Shown here one piece after another: positions 8,649 to 17,585 of a DNA stretch of 64,000 nucleotides (the first letter of the stretch is position 1; the number at the start of each line of letters is the position of its first letter). The notes under the pieces are model-generated. The model did no database searches and was not told the origin of the DNA. It saw only the letters and a list, made by a program, of their open reading frames with translations. The translations under genes were made by a program, and so were the position numbers. The stretch comes from Ovoidimarina sp963698645 (GTDB lineage Bacteria; Pseudomonadota; Alphaproteobacteria; Rhodobacterales; Rhodobacteraceae), in assembly GCA_963698645.1 (NCBI GenBank), contig CAVORP010000009.1, positions 682,001 through 746,000 of the forward strand, read 5' to 3'.

Positions 8649-9394
8649 GGGACCGTCTCCAGCACCTGATAGCGGCCCTCCGGGTCGAACCGTCCTGTGA
8701 CGGCGAAGACCTTTGCCGCGTTGGTGGCGTTCAGCACCTCCTGCGGCGGGCCATCCGCGACAAGGCGGCCCTGATGCATCAGCAGAAGCCGCGAGCAGTA
8801 GCGGGCGGCTAGTGCGAGATCGTGCAGGGCCACGACGACGCTGTCTCCGTCGCGGGCCAGGCCAGCGAAAACCTGCATCGTGGCGATCTGGCTGGCGGGA
8901 TCGAGCCCGGCGATGGGTTCGTCGGCCAGAAGAAGCGGGGTTTGCTGCGCCAGCGCGCGGGCAATCAGGACGCGCGCCTGTTCGCCGCCTGATAGCTGCG
9001 AGGCGATGCGATTGCGATAGGCTTCCAGCCCCATTCGGGCGAGCGCGCCGGTCACCGCGGCCGCGTCCTGGGGCGAAAGCGCGGCGCCGCGCGGACGCCA
9101 TGGCAGGCGGCCCAGCGCCACCACGGTTTCCACCGTGACCGGCCAGGCGATTTCCCGCGATTGGGGCAGCCAGGCCGCCGCGCGCGCTCGGGCCTGTGCC
9201 GGCATATCGGCAAGCGAGGATTGCCCGGTGGCGGGCAGAAGGCCAAGCGCCGCGCGCAGAAGCGTCGTCTTGCCCGCGCCATTGGGCCCGATGAGACCCA
9301 CGCATTCGCCGGGTCCGATCGTCAGGCTGACACCATCCACAACCGGACAGCCATTGCGCCTGACGGTCAGGGCATCGAGGGCAAGACGCGTCAT
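8645..9394 (-). CDS. btuD: ABC transporter ATPase, cobalamin/iron-siderophore type
   Basis: 249 residues with a complete ATPase core: Walker A GLIGPNGAGKTTLL, Q-loop WLPQSREIAWP, signature SQLSGGEQARV, Walker B LLLADEPIAGLD and the switch His in VVALHDLALA. It powers import through BtuC. ATGA overlaps with both neighbours show tight coupling. The cobalamin riboswitch upstream of the operon points to vitamin B12 or a precursor as cargo. Confidence 0.93.
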   Translation of the reverse strand: MTRLALDALTVRRNGCPVVDGVSLTIGPGECVGLIGPNGAGKTTLLRAALGLLPATGQSSLADMPAQARARAAAWLPQSREIAWPVTVETVVALGRLPWRPRGAALSPQDAAAVTGALARMGLEAYRNRIASQLSGGEQARVLIARALAQQTPLLLADEPIAGLDPASQIATMQVFAGLARDGDSVVVALHDLALAARYCSRLLLMHQGRLVADGPPQEVLNATNAAKVFAVTGRFDPEGRYQVLETVP

Positions 9395-10419
9395 GCCACT
9401 TCCTTCCGCGTCTTGTAGATCAGGTGCAGGAACAGGGGCGCGCCGATCAGGGCGGTGACGACGCCCAGTTTCAGGTCCCGGTCCGGCAGGATCAAGCGCA
9501 CCGTCAGATCGGCGGCCAGCAGCATCGCGGCCCCGCCCAGCGCACTGGCCCAGAGCAGCGCGGAGGGGCGGCCGCCGACGAAACGGCGCAGGATGTGGGG
9601 CACGACCAGACCGACAAAGCCGATGGCCCCCGCCACGGCCACCGATGCCCCAACGGCGCTGGCGATGCCGAAGACCAGCATGAGGCGCGCGCGGACAAGA
9701 CCCAACCCCATGGCTTCGGCAGCATCCTCTCCCAATGTCAACGCATCGAGGACCCGACCCGTGCCCGCCAGAAGGACCCAGCCCAGCAGCATGAAGGGCA
9801 GCGCGATCCAGACATGCGCAAAGGACCTGTCGGCGACCGAGCCCATCATCCAGAATACGATCTCGGAGGCGGCGAAGGGGTTGGGTGAGAGGTTCAGCAC
9901 CAGCGAGGTCAATGCGCCCGCCAGTGCCGAAATCGCGATCCCTGCAAGGATCAGGGTGAGTGACGCGCCGCGCGGCCCCGCGAGAAGTAGGATCAGCCCG
10001 ACCGCGACAAGCGCGCCAAGAAGGGCCGCGCCGGGAAGCACGGCCATGGCGATGGACGCAAGGCCGGTCTGAAGAACCGTGACCGCGCCGAGGGCCGCGG
10101 CCCCCGATACGCCGATCAGCCCGGGTTCGGCGAGAGGGTTGCGAAGGTAGCCCTGCATCGCGGCCCCGGCCAACCCAAGGCTGGCGCCCACGAGGGCCGC
10201 AAGGATCGCGCGGGGCAAGCGGATCTCGCGCATGACCAGTGCAGTCGGACCATCGGTATCGTTGAACAGCGCGGCAAGACCCGGGCCGATCCCGATCCGG
10301 GCGGGCCCCACGACCAGCGACATAAGAAACAACCCTGCCGTCAGCGCAACGAGCGTCACCGCCAGCATCCCGGTGCGGCCCGGTCCTGCCCCCACAGCGT
10401 TGGGATATGCCATTGCCAT
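9391..10419 (-). CDS. btuC: ABC transporter permease, FecCD/BtuC family
   Basis: 342 residues from the ATG at 10419, chosen because AAGGA lies 7 bases upstream; other starts at 10413 and 10461 are possible. It has about ten hydrophobic spans and the hallmark segments of the family: LPRAILAALVGASLGLAGAAMQGYLRNPLAEPGLIG near residue 70 and GAIGFVGLVVPHILRRFVG near 275. It is the first gene after the riboswitch and forms the membrane channel of the B12-type importer. Confidence 0.93.
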   Translation of the reverse strand: MAMAYPNAVGAGPGRTGMLAVTLVALTAGLFLMSLVVGPARIGIGPGLAALFNDTDGPTALVMREIRLPRAILAALVGASLGLAGAAMQGYLRNPLAEPGLIGVSGAAALGAVTVLQTGLASIAMAVLPGAALLGALVAVGLILLLAGPRGASLTLILAGIAISALAGALTSLVLNLSPNPFAASEIVFWMMGSVADRSFAHVWIALPFMLLGWVLLAGTGRVLDALTLGEDAAEAMGLGLVRARLMLVFGIASAVGASVAVAGAIGFVGLVVPHILRRFVGGRPSALLWASALGGAAMLLAADLTVRLILPDRDLKLGVVTALIGAPLFLHLIYKTRKEVA

Positions 10420-10552
10420 CCCGGCATCCTTTGCCGGACGCCCCCCGGCGTCCCCGTCCATATGCCTGCAGATACGCGTTCCGCAGACGGTGAAGCGCCA
10501 CCACGACGGAAAAACCGTAGCCCGCAGCGCGCCCCGCGCCCGGACAGGGTGA

Positions 10553-10706
10553 ACGCTTCGGCAGGTCTCCTGACTCGCGGGTCCCTGCGCGGACCGGCCT
10601 TCCCGGGGCGTGCCCCAGTGGCGTCGTCAGCCGCGCTCGCCGCTTACAGTTGCGGGGGCAGTCGCGGCATTGGGGCAAGCCCCGCACCGCGTTCCCTTTT
10701 CACCAG
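10553..10706 (-). promoter_or_regulatory. Cobalamin riboswitch (AdoCbl class)
   Basis: Read on the minus strand, the segment has the conserved cobalamin-aptamer blocks in order: GGTGAAAAGGGAAC (10704-10691), GCGGGG..., the central GACTGCCCCCGCAACTGTAA block, GCCACTGGG, CCGGGAAGG and GAGTCAGGAGACCTGCC (10576-10560). It lies about 140 bases before btuC. In this family the aptamer represses downstream transport genes when adenosylcobalamin is abundant, so the whole btuCDF-exbBDD-tonB operon is probably B12-repressed. Confidence 0.95.
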
Positions 10707-10738
10707 ACGCGTGAAGCGCCCGGAACCGAAGCCCCCTG

Positions 10739-10767
10739 TTGCTGCGGCTTTGCGCCCGGTCTGTCAA
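10739..10767 (-). promoter_or_regulatory. Candidate promoter of the cobalamin-uptake operon
   Basis: TTGACA (10767-10762, minus strand) is followed 17 bases later by CAGCAA, a weak -10. It is positioned just ahead of the riboswitch, so the transcript would begin close to the aptamer. The -35 is perfect and the -10 is poor, as is common in this group. Assigned by position and sequence only. Confidence 0.35.
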
Positions 10768-10807
10768 GGATTCCTTAACCGCGATGCGGCGGATTGGCGT
10801 CCACGCT

Positions 10808-11695
10808 TCAGCACTGATCCATTGGTGCGGAGGCGAAATGCCCGCTGGCGGCAGTCCAGAGTGTCTTTGTAATGGCCTCACGCCGGGCCACCATCCAATA
10901 GGTGCCTTGCGGTGTGAGTGTCTCATCGCAGAGGCGCATGAGCCGTCCATCCTGAAGTGCCTGTCCGGCGAGCGGCAAAGAGGCCAGAAGCACCCCTGCA
11001 CCGGCAATCGCCGCAGCGAGCGCGCCTGCGAAACTATCGAAGCGAATGCCGGGTACCGGCGTCGCAGGGTCGCCTGTCTTGCGGGTCCAGTCCTGCCAGC
11101 CTGGGCGCGGACCCGAAACGGCAATGCGAGGCAGGTCATGCCACGGAGTAGCGCCGGCACAAAGTGCAGGGGACGCAACCGGGCTGAGCGCTTCGGGATA
11201 GAGCGGTGCCATGTGGTGATCTGGCCAGTTTCCGGTCCCGTATTCGACACGTATCGACGCATCGCGGTGCTGGCCGGCTGAGTGCAGGATCATCGTGGAA
11301 AAAACGATCTGGGGGCGATTTCGGGCGTGCCACCCCTTCAGACGCTGCGCGAGCCACAGGCTCGTGACCGAGGCGCTTGCCGAAATCGTGAGCCGATCGC
11401 GCTGAATGCCAAAGAGGTCTTCGTAGCTGTCGGCCAGATCCCGAAGGGCGGAAGAGACATAGGGAAGCCATGCCTCACCGTCGACACTAAGGCTGATGCC
11501 GCGTGCCCGGCGCAGGAACAGGCGGGTGCCGATGCGGGTTTCGAGATTCGTGATCCGCTGGCTGATTGCGGCCTGGGTCACGTTGAGTTCTGAGGCCGCC
11601 GCCGTGAAACTGCCCAAGCGGCCCGCAGTCTCGAACGCCCGTATCCATTCCAGCGGGATATTTGCGAGAGTGATCTCCGTCATAAGAAATACCAT
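10808..11695 (-). CDS. LysR-type transcriptional regulator
   Basis: 295 residues (or 291 if the ATG at 11683 is used). The N-terminal winged helix-turn-helix is typical: LEWIRAFETAGRLGSFTAAASELNVTQAAISQRITNLE, with the basic wing LFLRR. A LysR substrate-binding domain follows (about 95-290). It is transcribed divergently from the TmpA-like gene across a short gap that holds an inverted repeat, so it probably controls the tmpAB pair in response to a phosphonate or betaine signal. That is inference from position. Confidence 0.9.
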   Translation of the reverse strand: MVFLMTEITLANIPLEWIRAFETAGRLGSFTAAASELNVTQAAISQRITNLETRIGTRLFLRRARGISLSVDGEAWLPYVSSALRDLADSYEDLFGIQRDRLTISASASVTSLWLAQRLKGWHARNRPQIVFSTMILHSAGQHRDASIRVEYGTGNWPDHHMAPLYPEALSPVASPALCAGATPWHDLPRIAVSGPRPGWQDWTRKTGDPATPVPGIRFDSFAGALAAAIAGAGVLLASLPLAGQALQDGRLMRLCDETLTPQGTYWMVARREAITKTLWTAASGHFASAPMDQC

Positions 11696-11697
11696 GC

Positions 11698-11734
11698 CTC
11701 AGACAGAATAATGATTAGTCGAACTTAGTCTGAG
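11698..11734. promoter_or_regulatory. Candidate LysR operator
   Basis: CTCAGAC (11698-11704) and GTCTGAG (11728-11734) form a perfect 7-bp inverted repeat with a 23-base spacer between the divergent lysR and tmpA-like genes. Inside it TTAGTC occurs twice as a direct repeat. The location is right for an autoregulatory LysR site, but no binding evidence exists. Confidence 0.4.
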
Positions 11735-11779
11735 TTCGTGGAATGCTGCAACGGAGATCTGGATTGGAGTGGTCGGACC

Positions 11780-12922
11780 ATGGTCGATGCAAAGGTTTCC
11801 GGAGACGGGCGGTATCTTACGCTGGAGGCCTCGGACGGTCCTGTGCGATTTCACGCCATCTGGCTGCGTGACAATGCCAGCGACGCAGAGACCCGATCGC
11901 CCGAAAACGGTCAGCGATTGATCGCGCTGCGGGACATTCCGGAGGAGACGCTGATCGGCGGTGCGCGTCTTTCGGGATCGGTCCTGGATGTCGTTTTCCT
12001 GCCGGAAAACAAGACAGTGGCGTACGATCTTGACTGGCTTCTTCGACATTCCTACGACCGCGCCCCGCCGGTCCATGACGGATGGGTCCGATCCGGCATC
12101 GAGACATGGGACCGCGGACTGGCGGCGCGTCTTCCGGCGGCCGAGTTCGAGGCGGTCCGCACCAGCCCTGAAGCCCGACGCGCATGGCTGGGTCAGATCG
12201 CGCGCTTTGGTTTCGCGATGCTGAAGAAGGGTCCGATCCGCGATCAGGCCCTCATGGAGGTGGTTGCGCTTTTCGGGCATGTGCGCGAAACGAATTATGG
12301 CCGACATTTCGAGGTCAGGACCGAGGTGAACCCCACGAACCTTGCCTATACCGGTCTTGGGCTTCAGGCGCATACCGACAACCCTTACCGCGACCCGGTT
12401 CCGACGGTGCAGGTGCTTTATTGTCTGGAAAGCTCGGCGCCGGGAGGGGAGAACATGGTGGTCGACGGGTTTCGTGTCGCGCAGCGTCTGCGGCAGGAAA
12501 GGCCCGAATGGTTTGATGTGCTGAGTGGCCATTGCGCCAGGTTCGAATATGCAGGGACCGACGACGTGCGGCTGAGATCGCGACGACCGATGATCGAACT
12601 TGCCCCGGATGGCGAGTTGATCGGCGTGAGGTTCAACAACCGGTCTGCCGCAGCCATTACCGACGTACCATTCGACCGGATGGAGACTTTCTATGCCGCC
12701 TATCGCCGGATGGCCGAATTGATCGATGACCCCGAGATGGAGGTCACGTTCCGGCTTGACCCGGGTGAATGCTTTGTCGTGGACAATACCCGGGTCCTGC
12801 ACGCCCGAAAGGGGTATTCAGGCGAGGGCACGCGTTGGTTGCAAGGATGCTATGCCGATCTGGATGGCCTCTATTCCACGCTGGCGGTTCTCGACTCGCA
12901 GGATTTGCAGGTGGCGGAATGA
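11780..12922 (+). CDS. tmpA: TmpA/gamma-butyrobetaine hydroxylase-like Fe(II)/2-oxoglutarate dioxygenase
   Basis: 380 residues from the ATG at 11780 (GGAG upstream at a loose 10 bases); a GTG at 11738 is possible but has no ribosome site. The N-terminal small domain (HAIWLRDNASD) and the C-terminal TauD-like dioxygenase domain are those of gamma-butyrobetaine/trimethyllysine hydroxylases. The iron ligands are HTD in LQAHTDNPYRD and the distal His in NTRVLHARKGY; the Arg in GTRW fits 2-oxoglutarate binding. It overlaps an HD-domain oxygenase gene by 4 bases. That pairing is the one described for TmpA, which hydroxylates 2-trimethylaminoethylphosphonate. Carnitine synthesis is the alternative role, but the HD partner argues against it. 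Confidence 0.75.
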   Translation: MVDAKVSGDGRYLTLEASDGPVRFHAIWLRDNASDAETRSPENGQRLIALRDIPEETLIGGARLSGSVLDVVFLPENKTVAYDLDWLLRHSYDRAPPVHDGWVRSGIETWDRGLAARLPAAEFEAVRTSPEARRAWLGQIARFGFAMLKKGPIRDQALMEVVALFGHVRETNYGRHFEVRTEVNPTNLAYTGLGLQAHTDNPYRDPVPTVQVLYCLESSAPGGENMVVDGFRVAQRLRQERPEWFDVLSGHCARFEYAGTDDVRLRSRRPMIELAPDGELIGVRFNNRSAAAITDVPFDRMETFYAAYRRMAELIDDPEMEVTFRLDPGECFVVDNTRVLHARKGYSGEGTRWLQGCYADLDGLYSTLAVLDSQDLQVAE

Positions 12923-13503
12923 CCGACGGGCTGACGCATCATACGATTGTCGCGTTTCTGGCGGATATCTTTGAGCGGCGCGGCGGTGAGGAGTATCTGG
13001 GCGAGCCGGTGACGATGGCCCAGCATATGTTGCAGGGCGCGACTTCTGGCCGAGCGGCAGGGAGAGGATAAGGTGATTATCGTCGCGGCGCTCCTGCATG
13101 ATATCGGGCACTTCACCAGCGAGTTCGGAATGTTCCGGATGGACGATACCAAGGACCGGTTTCATGAGGATGCCGGTGCGGCTGTGCTGGAGCGGTTCTT
13201 TCCGACACTGGTCACGGATTGCGTCAGGTATCATGTGGCGGCCAAGCGGTATCTTTGCGCGACGCGGCCCGAATATTTCGGGCGTCTGTCGGAGGCATCG
13301 GTTCATTCGCTGAACCTGCAAGGCGGACCAATGAGCCCCGATGAAGTGCGCGCATTCGAGGCGAGGCCCAACCTGAAAGAGATCATCACGGTGCGGTATC
13401 TCGACGATGCGGGCAAACACGCGGACATGGAGACGCCGCCATTCGCGCATTTCGCGCCGATGGTACAACGTGTGGTGGATGCCCATTTCGCCATGGTGGG
13501 GAG

Positions 13504-13513
<10 letters not shown>
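12919..13513 (+). CDS. tmpB: TmpB/PhnZ-like HD-domain mixed-valent diiron oxygenase, frameshifted
   Basis: Starts at ATG 12919 inside the tmpA stop and reads to VTMAQHMLQGAT. It then continues in the next frame as LAERQGEDKVIIVAALLHDIGH; removing one T at 13044/13045 rejoins it to about 197 residues. HD-fold metal ligands are visible (QH, LLHDIGH, FHEDAG, YHVAAKRY). The EEYLGE stretch matches the Tyr-x-x-Glu element of PhnZ-type oxygenases rather than plain phosphohydrolases. Family members oxidise 1-hydroxy-phosphonates; TmpB yields glycine betaine and phosphate. The stop overlaps the convergent tRNA-Val by 10 bases. Confidence 0.7.
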
Positions 13514-13579
<66 letters not shown>

Positions 13580-13643
13580 GACTGGCGCGCTCATAGCGCG
13601 GGCGGCCCTGCGCATGCAAGCCCTCTCGTGGCCCCTGCCCTTG

Positions 13644-14231
13644 TTACGGGTCCGGTCGCAGTTCGTGGGACCTGTCGCCCACGATATGAAACGCATTGCC
13701 CTGCCCGCCCGGCAGATCGCCCAGACCCGCGCGCCCGCAGCCCAGAAGCTGACTCCGCAAGAACCGCGACGTGATCCCGTGGGTGATGAGCAGTGTGGGA
13801 CCGGAAAGATCCGCAAGAAGCGCGCTGCAGCGGACTTCGATCGCGTCGAAGCCTTCGCCGCCGGGTGCATGATCCATCCAGTGAAATGCGGCGATGTCAT
13901 CGGTGAAGAGATGCGGCGCCTCGGATCGGATCGCCTCCAGGGTCTGTCCTTCCCAGCGGCCCACCCCGATCTCGATCAGCCGCGGGTCACAGTCGGCTTC
14001 GTCGATGCTGCGCCCGAGGATGCGCGCAGCGGTCGCGCGGGTGCGGCCCGCCGGGCTTACGCGCACCTCGCGGCCCTCGAGATGGCCGGTTTCCCGCAGC
14101 AGCCGGCCCAGTGCATCGGCCTGTGCCGCGCCGGTTTCGGTCAGGGGCGAATCGATATGGCCCTGCATCCGCCCCTCGCGGTTCCAGAGGGTTTCGCCAT
14201 GGCGGATGATCAGAATGTCGGGATCGGGCAT
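13644..14231 (-). CDS. Histidine phosphatase family protein (phosphoglycerate-mutase-like)
   Basis: 195 residues, a single histidine-phosphatase domain. The phospho-acceptor His is in IIRHGETLWNREGR near residue 10, the acidic partner in RLIEIGVGRWEGQTLE, and the second active-site His in LLITHGITSRF. It belongs to the small GpmB/CobC-like branch. The substrate cannot be told from sequence; phosphosugars and alpha-ribazole phosphate are known substrates of relatives. The neighbouring FkbM gene is 36 bases upstream and may be co-transcribed. Confidence 0.88.
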   Translation of the reverse strand: MPDPDILIIRHGETLWNREGRMQGHIDSPLTETGAAQADALGRLLRETGHLEGREVRVSPAGRTRATAARILGRSIDEADCDPRLIEIGVGRWEGQTLEAIRSEAPHLFTDDIAAFHWMDHAPGGEGFDAIEVRCSALLADLSGPTLLITHGITSRFLRSQLLGCGRAGLGDLPGGQGNAFHIVGDRSHELRPDP

Positions 14232-14267
14232 CGGGGCCTTTCAACGGATTGGGTTTGGACCCGCGGT

Positions 14268-15050
14268 TCATTGCATGGCGAGTGGCAGAACCGCATCGGC
14301 TTTACCGGTCACATTGGGTGCGTCAAGCGGATGAGGATAGACGGGTTTCGCCCCCTCGACGATGCGGACGTGATCCCGCCGGAGCAAAGTGATCTCGAGC
14401 ACCTTGGGAACATCGATACGCCCGTTCGTTCGCGGTTTGGTGCCATTGTTCGGGTGGATGTGAACGACGACAAAATCTCGCAACAGACGCTCGATGGTCT
14501 GCTGGTAGAACCGAAATGCGGATCGCACGAAGACCTGATCGAAGTCATGCAGCTCGATGACCATGATCCGAAACCGCCGCAGCACCTTGGGCGGAGTGTC
14601 CAGAAGCACCGGGTATTCTGCCCCTTCGATATCCATCTGCAGGATCAGATCGCCCTCGATCCCGTCAAGCGACCGGACCATCCAGTCTTCGAGCCGGGTA
14701 AAGACGACGTCATTGCGCGTTCCGAGAAATTTTTTCTCGAACGTGAACAAGGGGTTGTCTGTGGGTGGGCCTTCGACCGAATAGTCGGCCATGAAGGACC
14801 GTATGCCGCGCTGAGCCAGCTCCGTCTCGAAGCCCGAGGTCTGGGCGACACCGGGCGAAAAGCAGGCCGCGATCCCATCCATCAGGTCGGGTACAAGATA
14901 GCCGCCATCGCCCGGCCCGCCAATCCGCACAAGGGGCGCTTCGGTCACATGCGCCCGCATGGCGGTGAGGAATTCGGTCAATTCCCGGTCCGGCGTGGCG
15001 CGCGACATCCGATAGCCAAGCAGGTTCATAAGGCGGTGTGCAATGCGCAA
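14268..15050 (-). CDS. FkbM-family methyltransferase
   Basis: 260 residues, single domain of the Methyltransf_21 type. The SAM-binding region begins VRIGGPGDGGYLVPD, and the strand DLILQMDIEGAEYPVLLDTP carries the characteristic D-I-E-G-x-E motif of FkbM proteins. Relatives O-methylate sugars or other small molecules, often in surface-polysaccharide loci. The GT10 glycosyltransferase gene on the other side of a 184-base divergent gap fits a glycan-modifying role, which is inference. Confidence 0.85.
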   Translation of the reverse strand: MRIAHRLMNLLGYRMSRATPDRELTEFLTAMRAHVTEAPLVRIGGPGDGGYLVPDLMDGIAACFSPGVAQTSGFETELAQRGIRSFMADYSVEGPPTDNPLFTFEKKFLGTRNDVVFTRLEDWMVRSLDGIEGDLILQMDIEGAEYPVLLDTPPKVLRRFRIMVIELHDFDQVFVRSAFRFYQQTIERLLRDFVVVHIHPNNGTKPRTNGRIDVPKVLEITLLRRDHVRIVEGAKPVYPHPLDAPNVTGKADAVLPLAMQ

Positions 15051-15234
15051 GAGACCTCACATCTGGATTTGCGCTTTACCCTTATCTTCTCTTGAGTCAT
15101 CAAGGCAACGGAACTTTTCGTGGCAATCACGCCCAGCCGATAGCATCATTTCGAGACGATGCGATCCGGTCGGACCAGCGATACGCAGTCAGCTTGCCGT
15201 TCGGATGTCACAGGCTTTTTGAGCGAATGGGGGC

Positions 15235-16386
15235 TTGGTGACGGACCAGACCGGACATCTGAGGGCGCATGTTTTCACGAACGTCGCGGAGTCCCTTTTC
15301 CTGAAGCATTTCCGTGACTTCAGCCCTGTGATGGACGGAGTGTCGTTCAGTTTCGGGATGGATGTGCCGAAGGATATCGACGTTCTGATCGTCTATACCC
15401 GCGCCTCCTATTCGATCCCCACATCGCTGCCGCCCGAACGCACGGTGTTCATCGCTGCCGAACCGGATGTCATCCACCCCTACAGCACGCGGTTTCTGAA
15501 CCAGTTCGGGATCGCGCTGACCTCCACCGACAAGCCGCTTACAACCGACCAATGGCGCACGGCCTGTTGCACCATTTGGTTCGCGGGCGTCGATTTCTCT
15601 ACCGCCGAGGACGGGTTTCCGATCGGGGCGCTGAAGGGCCATGACTGGTTCGCGCAGCTGGAGATCCCGGAAAAACAGGACCGGATCTCGATCGTCACAT
15701 CGAACAAGTCCTTTACGACCTATCACCAGAAGCGGCTGCAGTTCATCGAGGCGCTGACCAAGCTGATCCCCGACCGGATCGAGATGTTCGGACGCGGGTT
15801 CCGGTCGGTGGATGACAAGAAAGACGCGCTTCTGCCTTATCGCTATCACCTTGCCATCGAAAATTGCGACGGCCCGGATCTGTGGACCGAGAAGCTGGCC
15901 GATCCGTTCCTGTGCTGGGCCTTTCCGTTCTATGCCGGCTGCACCAATGCGGAGACCTATTTCCCGGCGGAGAGTTTCCACCTGATCGATCTGGACCGCC
16001 CCGAGGATGCCGCGCGAGATATGGTACGGATGATGGAGAACGGGCATTGGCAGAAAGCCCTTCCGCACCTGACCGAGGCGCGGAGGCGGGTGCTTTCGGT
16101 GCATAACCCGGCGGATCTGTTCGTGCGGCTGGTGCGGGCCGCCATGGCCAAACCTGTCTCGGCAACGCGCGGACGGCGTCTTGTACGGTCTGAGCGATCG
16201 CTTTGGCCCGAAGCGGGCGCAAAGGGATCGGTACCCGAATGGGCGCTGCGGAACCTGCTTCTATCGGTCGACCCCAGGGCCGAATTGCGCCTTGCGCCAG
16301 TGCAGGCTGCACTGGAGGCGCGCCGGGCCCGGCGCAGGGCGGCGCGTGCCAACATGCGCGAGAACGCCAGGAATGGTTCGGCCTAG
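15235..16386 (+). CDS. GT10-family glycosyltransferase (alpha-1,3-fucosyltransferase-like)
   Basis: 383 residues from TTG 15235 (382 from GTG 15238); a G-run just upstream could serve as ribosome site. The C-terminal half carries the GT10 donor-binding signature YRYHLAIENCDGPDLWTEKLADPFLCWAFPFYAG. The N-terminal half has the acceptor-domain fold and a basic region ends the protein. GT10 enzymes transfer fucose or related sugars from GDP-sugars to surface glycans. It stands between two tRNA-Val genes with an FkbM methyltransferase. Confidence 0.85.
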   Translation: MVTDQTGHLRAHVFTNVAESLFLKHFRDFSPVMDGVSFSFGMDVPKDIDVLIVYTRASYSIPTSLPPERTVFIAAEPDVIHPYSTRFLNQFGIALTSTDKPLTTDQWRTACCTIWFAGVDFSTAEDGFPIGALKGHDWFAQLEIPEKQDRISIVTSNKSFTTYHQKRLQFIEALTKLIPDRIEMFGRGFRSVDDKKDALLPYRYHLAIENCDGPDLWTEKLADPFLCWAFPFYAGCTNAETYFPAESFHLIDLDRPEDAARDMVRMMENGHWQKALPHLTEARRRVLSVHNPADLFVRLVRAAMAKPVSATRGRRLVRSERSLWPEAGAKGSVPEWALRNLLLSVDPRAELRLAPVQAALEARRARRRAARANMRENARNGSA

Positions 16387-16427
16387 GCGCGTTGGAACCC
16401 GCGCGCGACTTTTGTCAAAAGAGGAAG

Positions 16428-16502
16428 TGGTGGGTGATAAGAGATTTGAACTCCTGACATCTTCGATGTGAACGAAGCGCTCTACCACTGAGCTAATCAC
16501 CC
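16428..16502 (-). tRNA. tRNA-Val (anticodon CAC)
   Basis: Minus-strand cloverleaf with acceptor GGGTGAT/ATCACCC, anticodon arm CTTCG-TTCACAT-CGAAG (CAC), T-arm AGGAGTTCAAATCTCTT and encoded CCA. It differs from the tRNA-Val(TAC) at 13504 at only a few positions, so the two form a direct repeat. Confidence 0.96.
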
Positions 16503-16603
16503 AACGGGCGGCGTCTTAGCGCCGGACGCGGCTCTGTGCAAGAGGCGAGAGGCTGGCAAGAGCGGAACTTGCTTGCTAGGAGATACGGAGGGAGGGTGTG
16601 AAA

Positions 16604-16999
16604 ATGCAAAATCAGTTGCCTGATCTGTATTTTCGACAGCGCTTGGGCGGTGCGACCGTGTTTCGGATCGGAACACAGGGAAGCGAACAGAACCTTGCGA
16701 TGGTCCCCGTTGCAGCGATCAAACTTCCTTCCGGAAAGATCCGGATGCGCGGACAGCATGTTCTGAGCAAGACCGAAGAAGTGCAGGTTGCCGATTGGAT
16801 CGCTGCCCGGAGCGAGTCCACGGACGACCATCCGGTCCGACAGGCCATCGCAGCCATGAACCATGCCGCCGACTGGGCCGAAAAGGCGGAGCCTGCCGAG
16901 GCCGCGCGGGAAAGCGACGCGCTCTTGCTGGCAATTCACGACCTTCGAGGTACGATCGTCCGCAAGATTGCTGCTACCGTCGAGACGGGCGCGGACTAA
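16604..16999 (+). CDS. Conserved hypothetical protein, soluble, unknown function
   Basis: 131 residues from the ATG at 16604, preferred over the GTG at 16598 because GGAGGG lies 7 bases upstream. I recognise no domain. The N-terminal half looks beta-rich and basic (FRIGTQGSEQNLAMVPVAAIKLPSGKIRMRG). The C-terminal half is helical and acidic (AADWAEKAEPAEAARESDALLLAIHDLRGTIVRKIA). No signal peptide or membrane segment. It ends 12 bases from a convergent acetyltransferase gene. Confidence 0.65.
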   Translation: MQNQLPDLYFRQRLGGATVFRIGTQGSEQNLAMVPVAAIKLPSGKIRMRGQHVLSKTEEVQVADWIAARSESTDDHPVRQAIAAMNHAADWAEKAEPAEAARESDALLLAIHDLRGTIVRKIAATVETGAD

Positions 17000-17011
17000 G
17001 GGGGCTGCCGG

Positions 17012-17506
17012 TCACGTCTCTTCGACCGGGGTGAGCCACGAGGTGACTTGCCCCACGACCCCATCCCACGCCCCGGGCACGAGCGCACGGCCAAGGACAC
17101 GATCGGGATTGGTGGGCGGCGGCATGATGACGCCGGGCAACGGGGCAAAGCCGAAGCGGCGGTAATAGGGCGCATCACCCACCAGCATCACCCGTTCCCA
17201 GCCCCGGGCGCGGTCAAGGCTTTCCTCGACCAGAAGCGCACCCAAGCCTTCGCCCTGCCGGGTCGGATGAACCGCGACGGGACCGAGAAGAAGTGTCGGC
17301 AATCCGGCGACCCGGACCGGCCAATAGCGAATCGCGCCAGCCAGGATGCCCAGATCGTCGCGGGCGGTCAGAGCAAGGCCGGGGACCTTTTCCACACCGT
17401 CGCGCAGGCGATAGCTCGACAGAGCCTCGCGGCCCGGTGCGAAACAGAGGTCGTAGAGATCCTCGACCTCGAACCAGTCCTCGGGGGTTTCTGCCGCCAG
17501 TTTCAC
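17012..17506 (-). CDS. GNAT-family N-acetyltransferase
   Basis: 164 residues. The acetyl-CoA pocket motif is clear in TLLLGPVAVHPTRQGEGLGALLVEESLDRARGWERVMLVGD (Q/R-x-x-G-x-G/A), followed by YYRRFGFAPLPGVIMPPP, typical of the YhbS-like branch. Substrate unknown. It is divergent from the flavin-reductase gene. Confidence 0.87.
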   Translation of the reverse strand: MKLAAETPEDWFEVEDLYDLCFAPGREALSSYRLRDGVEKVPGLALTARDDLGILAGAIRYWPVRVAGLPTLLLGPVAVHPTRQGEGLGALLVEESLDRARGWERVMLVGDAPYYRRFGFAPLPGVIMPPPTNPDRVLGRALVPGAWDGVVGQVTSWLTPVEET

Positions 17507-17585
17507 CGCATCCGCCTTTTTCTGATTCCGGCTGGAAACGCCCCTAGCATGGGGTTAGGTGGGGCACAAATCCTATGGAGGTTGC

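Noticed and set aside
13614..15095. Long plus-strand frame antisense to the phosphatase and FkbM genes
   Set aside because: Both minus-strand products have full catalytic motifs; the antisense frame crosses their gap without a start signal.
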